Shown: piece after piece, positions 14,231 to 16,525 of the stretch | How positions within the stretch are numbered: position 1 is the first letter of the stretch | Layout: the number at the start of each line of letters is the position of its first letter | Source: JAZLIL01 sp045617405 | GTDB taxonomy: Bacteria > Bacillota > Clostridia > Lachnospirales > Lachnospiraceae | Reading direction: 5' to 3' | Length of the DNA: 16,525 nucleotides | NCBI GenBank assembly: GCA_045617405.1 | Contig: JAZLIL010000146.1 | Location: forward strand, 1-16,525 | The notes under the pieces: model-generated | The model's input: only the letters and a program-made list of their open reading frames with translations | Told to the model about the DNA's origin: nothing | The model's database searches: none | Made by a program: the position numbers and the translations under genes

Positions 14231-15172
14231 ATGACATCTGATTTTGATCATGAAATCCTGATAGTAGATGAAAGCAACTGCGACCGTCGTATAGACAAAC
14301 TGGTTGCCGATTGTTTTGACCTTCTTTCCCGAACGCTTGTACAGCGTCTCATTGATGACGGGCTTATTACCTGCAATGAAAAGCGTATAAAAGCCGGATA
14401 CAAAGCATGCCCCGGTGACAAAATCGATATTCTTATACCGGCTCCTGAAGTTCCCGACATTCTCCCCGAAAACATACCGCTCGATATTGTCTACGAAGAT
14501 AACGACGTTATTGTAGTAAACAAATCAAAAGGAATGGTAGTTCATCCTGCATGCGGAAATCCGAACGGAACGCTTGTAAACGCGCTTCTTTATCACTGCG
14601 CAGGCAATCTTTCAAGCATAAACGGGATAATGAGGCCTGGAATAGTCCACCGTATTGACAAGAACACAACAGGTCTTCTCGTGGCCTGCAAAAATGACAA
14701 TGCTCACAGATCGATTAGCGAACAGCTTTCAGTACACAGCATTAAAAGAAGCTATGAGGCTATCGTAAAAGGTCATTTTTCGCAGGAATCGGGAATTATC
14801 GACATGCCGATTGGAAGAAGTCAAAAAGACAGAAAGCTTATGGCAGTCAATTACGAACACGGAAAGAACGCGAGAACTCACTACAAAGTGCTTTCTTCGC
14901 TTGAGAACAATCTCTCACACATTGAATGCATACTCGAGACCGGAAGAACGCATCAGATAAGAGTTCACATGTCAGCACTTTCGCATCCTCTTTTAGGTGA
15001 CAGCGTCTATGGCGGTCCGCTCGAGAAAGAGCTTTTACTTACCGGTCAGACTCTTCATGCAAAAACACTCGGATTTATTCACCCTGTAACGGGCGAAGAG
15101 ATGTTTTTCGAAGCAAAAAGACCGCAGTATTTTGAAGACCTTTTGGAAAAGTTTAAGGGAGTAAACAGATGA
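14231..15172 (+). CDS. rluD: RluD-family 23S rRNA pseudouridine synthase
   Basis: Isomerises specific uridines to pseudouridine in the large-subunit rRNA. The 313 residues have an N-terminal S4 RNA-binding domain (about 15-75, with RTLVQRLIDDGLITCNEKRI) and the RluA-type catalytic domain. That domain includes RPGIVHRIDKNTTGLLV with catalytic D143, SIKRSYEAIVKG, GRTHQIRVHMS and GDSVYGG. AAGGTG precedes the ATG. The following gene overlaps by 4 bases (ATGA). The exact target uridines cannot be read from sequence; RluA/RluC-like specificity is also possible. Confidence 0.94.
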   Translation: MTSDFDHEILIVDESNCDRRIDKLVADCFDLLSRTLVQRLIDDGLITCNEKRIKAGYKACPGDKIDILIPAPEVPDILPENIPLDIVYEDNDVIVVNKSKGMVVHPACGNPNGTLVNALLYHCAGNLSSINGIMRPGIVHRIDKNTTGLLVACKNDNAHRSISEQLSVHSIKRSYEAIVKGHFSQESGIIDMPIGRSQKDRKLMAVNYEHGKNARTHYKVLSSLENNLSHIECILETGRTHQIRVHMSALSHPLLGDSVYGGPLEKELLLTGQTLHAKTLGFIHPVTGEEMFFEAKRPQYFEDLLEKFKGVNR

Positions 15173-16416
15173 AAAGAAACAGTCTTTCAACTCTTGTTAA
15201 CTGGAAAGAAAACGATAATAGAAAGCCTCTGCTTCTGACCGGAATCAGAGGTGTCGGAAAAACATACCTGGCAACAGATTTCGGTAAAGCATACTATGAC
15301 GAAGTTGTTTATTTGAATTTTGAAAGAAATGCTTCCGTCAGGTCATTTTTTGAAACAAGTGTCTACGAATCAGACATTGACAGCATTTACGACATTCTGA
15401 GCAATTACACCGGAGTTAACGCCGACCTGCTTGATGACATACTCTTTATCTTTGATGAAGTCTCATTTTGCCACGAAGCTGTATCCTACATATCGGAAAC
15501 CGGAGAGACAAACCTCAACATTATTGCAATAACTTCAAATCGCGGAACAATACTCTCAGAGCTTGAAAACTTTGATGAAGTTAGAATTTTCCCGATGGGA
15601 TTTGACGAATTCCTCGATGCCATGAATTCAGAATGGTATTGTGAAGTAATAAGAGCTCATTACATGACGATGAAAAAGGTTCCGGACATCGTACACGAAG
15701 AGCTTCTGAGCCTGTTTACCGAATACCTCTCAACAGGCGGAATGCCGGCTGTAATTAATGAGTATATAAAAAGCCCGAATTCAGTTTCAAACATAAATGA
15801 GATTCAAAGCAACAGCCTTGCGAGTATTATTTCACATTTTTCTGAACGTTTCGATGAAACCGACAGCTTTAAGGCTAAACAGATTATTGACAGCCTGATT
15901 GAACAGTTTACAAAGGAGAACCACAAATTCCGCTTCAACACAATCAGAAAAGGTGTCACCTATAACATGTATAAGGACACCATAGAGGATCTTTCAAACG
16001 ATGGTGTAATTTACACAGCAACAAGATCTGACAACGATACAGTCAAGAAAATTTATCCGTATGACCTTGGAATCCTTCAGATGATGATAAACGGCAGCAA
16101 TCTTTACCTTTCTGCCAATGAAAAAACGGTTCTTAAAGCATATTACGAGAACTGTGCAATTGCAGCCTTTTGCGCAAAGGGCTACGATGTGACATTCTGG
16201 GAATCACAGTCTGCAGCCAAGATAGACTTCATTATTAACTCTAAAGACGGTCGGATTCCTATCGAGATAATGACGGACGAATACAGAAGGTCGAAGAGCG
16301 GGGCAGTATACAGTAAGGAATTCAATCCTAAGTACCAAATCCGTCTTTCGACCAGGAATTTTGAGGAAAGAAATGGTACAAAGAATATACCATATTACGC
16401 ACTTTTCTGCATATAA
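15169..16416 (+). CDS. AAA-type ATPase of the DUF4143-containing class
   Basis: The 415-residue protein has a Walker A GIRGVGKT (residues 25-32) and a Walker B IFDEV (Asp-Glu at 96-97) in the N-terminal half. EYLSTGGMPAVINEYI (about 188-203) and the C-terminal part resemble the AAA_14/DUF4143 family. Near the end, a restriction-endonuclease-fold-like stretch reads KIDFIINS (D353) and PIEIM (E366, M368), where the usual third residue after Glu is Lys; the lysine is missing. The gene overlaps the rluD stop by 4 bases and has AAGGGAG at 15155-15161, so it is expressed in the same unit. Members are found in many genomes with no settled function. A nuclease role seems unlikely given the lost Lys. 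Confidence 0.82.
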   Translation: MKRNSLSTLVNWKENDNRKPLLLTGIRGVGKTYLATDFGKAYYDEVVYLNFERNASVRSFFETSVYESDIDSIYDILSNYTGVNADLLDDILFIFDEVSFCHEAVSYISETGETNLNIIAITSNRGTILSELENFDEVRIFPMGFDEFLDAMNSEWYCEVIRAHYMTMKKVPDIVHEELLSLFTEYLSTGGMPAVINEYIKSPNSVSNINEIQSNSLASIISHFSERFDETDSFKAKQIIDSLIEQFTKENHKFRFNTIRKGVTYNMYKDTIEDLSNDGVIYTATRSDNDTVKKIYPYDLGILQMMINGSNLYLSANEKTVLKAYYENCAIAAFCAKGYDVTFWESQSAAKIDFIINSKDGRIPIEIMTDEYRRSKSGAVYSKEFNPKYQIRLSTRNFEERNGTKNIPYYALFCI

Positions 16417-16465
16417 AACAGAAAAACAGTATTTCACAAAATCAATAATGTTACAAAACCGTCAA

Positions 16466-16499
16466 AAATGTATCCTCACTTAAATTAGTGAGAACATTT
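16466..16499 (+). other. Extended inverted repeat downstream of the last gene
   Basis: CTCACT (16475-16480) pairs with AGTGAG (16487-16492) around a 6-base TAAATT loop. Flanking AAATGT (16466-16471) pairs with ACATTT (16494-16499) across a small internal loop (ATC opposite A). A weak T-rich stretch follows. It could be a modest terminator at the end of the unit or a protein-binding site for the next gene. No coding region is seen in 16417-16525. Confidence 0.45.
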
Positions 16500-16525
16500 G
16501 ATTGTCAAGCCATATGTAGGCTGAT

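Noticed and set aside
15169..16416. Reading the last ATPase as an anti-phage gene
   Set aside because: It is translationally coupled to rluD, has no defence neighbours, and its nuclease-like motif lacks the Lys; family function is unsettled.
1..16525. A mobile element, phage, CRISPR or defence system in the window
   Set aside because: No integrase, transposase, direct repeat array, att-like ends or tRNA gene was seen; all genes are conserved housekeeping or envelope types with uniform style.

Overview
This window is a densely packed, fully co-directional (+ strand) chromosomal segment that builds and divides the bacterial cell. It carries 16 complete genes and the 3' end of a seventeenth. 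The organism is most probably a low-to-moderate GC Clostridia member, likely Lachnospiraceae (a Butyrivibrio/Roseburia-like lineage). This is inferred from the mreBCD-PBP2-minCD-rodA-mgsA gene order, strong AGGAGG-type ribosome sites with occasional TTG starts, SepF and DivIVA in place of MinE, and a very long class B PBP with an inserted region. No tRNA, rRNA, CRISPR array, insertion sequence or phage gene is visible, and no gene-free stretch exceeds about 110 bases.

Region 1 (1-5496) is the elongation module. After the tail of an unidentified gene come mreB (a divergent actin-like ATPase), mreC, mreD and a 951-residue PBP2-type transpeptidase. Region 2 (5497-9412) begins with a candidate promoter and holds a minimal minC, minD, rodA, a methylglyoxal synthase-like gene and a lipoprotein D,D-carboxypeptidase, and ends in a hairpin that overlaps the last stop codon. 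Region 3 (9426-16416) begins with an excellent sigma-A-type promoter. It holds a small P-loop protein, a membrane-fusion-like (HlyD-type) protein, yggS, sepF, divIVA, lspA, rluD and an AAA/DUF4143-type ATPase.

The genes form a logical set. MreB/MreC/MreD position the RodA glycosyltransferase and PBP2 transpeptidase for side-wall synthesis, and the carboxypeptidase trims stem peptides. MinC/MinD and DivIVA govern septum placement, and SepF tethers FtsZ to the membrane. LspA would process lipoproteins, including the carboxypeptidase encoded here. YggS and RluD are housekeeping passengers common in this neighbourhood.

The most interesting points are: (i) the MgsA-like protein keeps the family fold signature but has lost or changed four active-site residues, so it may be a sensor or a repurposed protein in a cell-wall operon; (ii) MinC consists only of the C-terminal MinD-binding domain; (iii) PBP2 carries an insertion of about 235 residues; (iv) MreB has altered nucleotide-loop residues; (v) a strong hairpin sits between a Shine-Dalgarno-like GGAG and the start codon of the membrane-fusion gene; and (vi) the P-loop/membrane-fusion pair beside sepF is uncharacterised. 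All homology calls are from reading the sequence and motifs; no database search was run.
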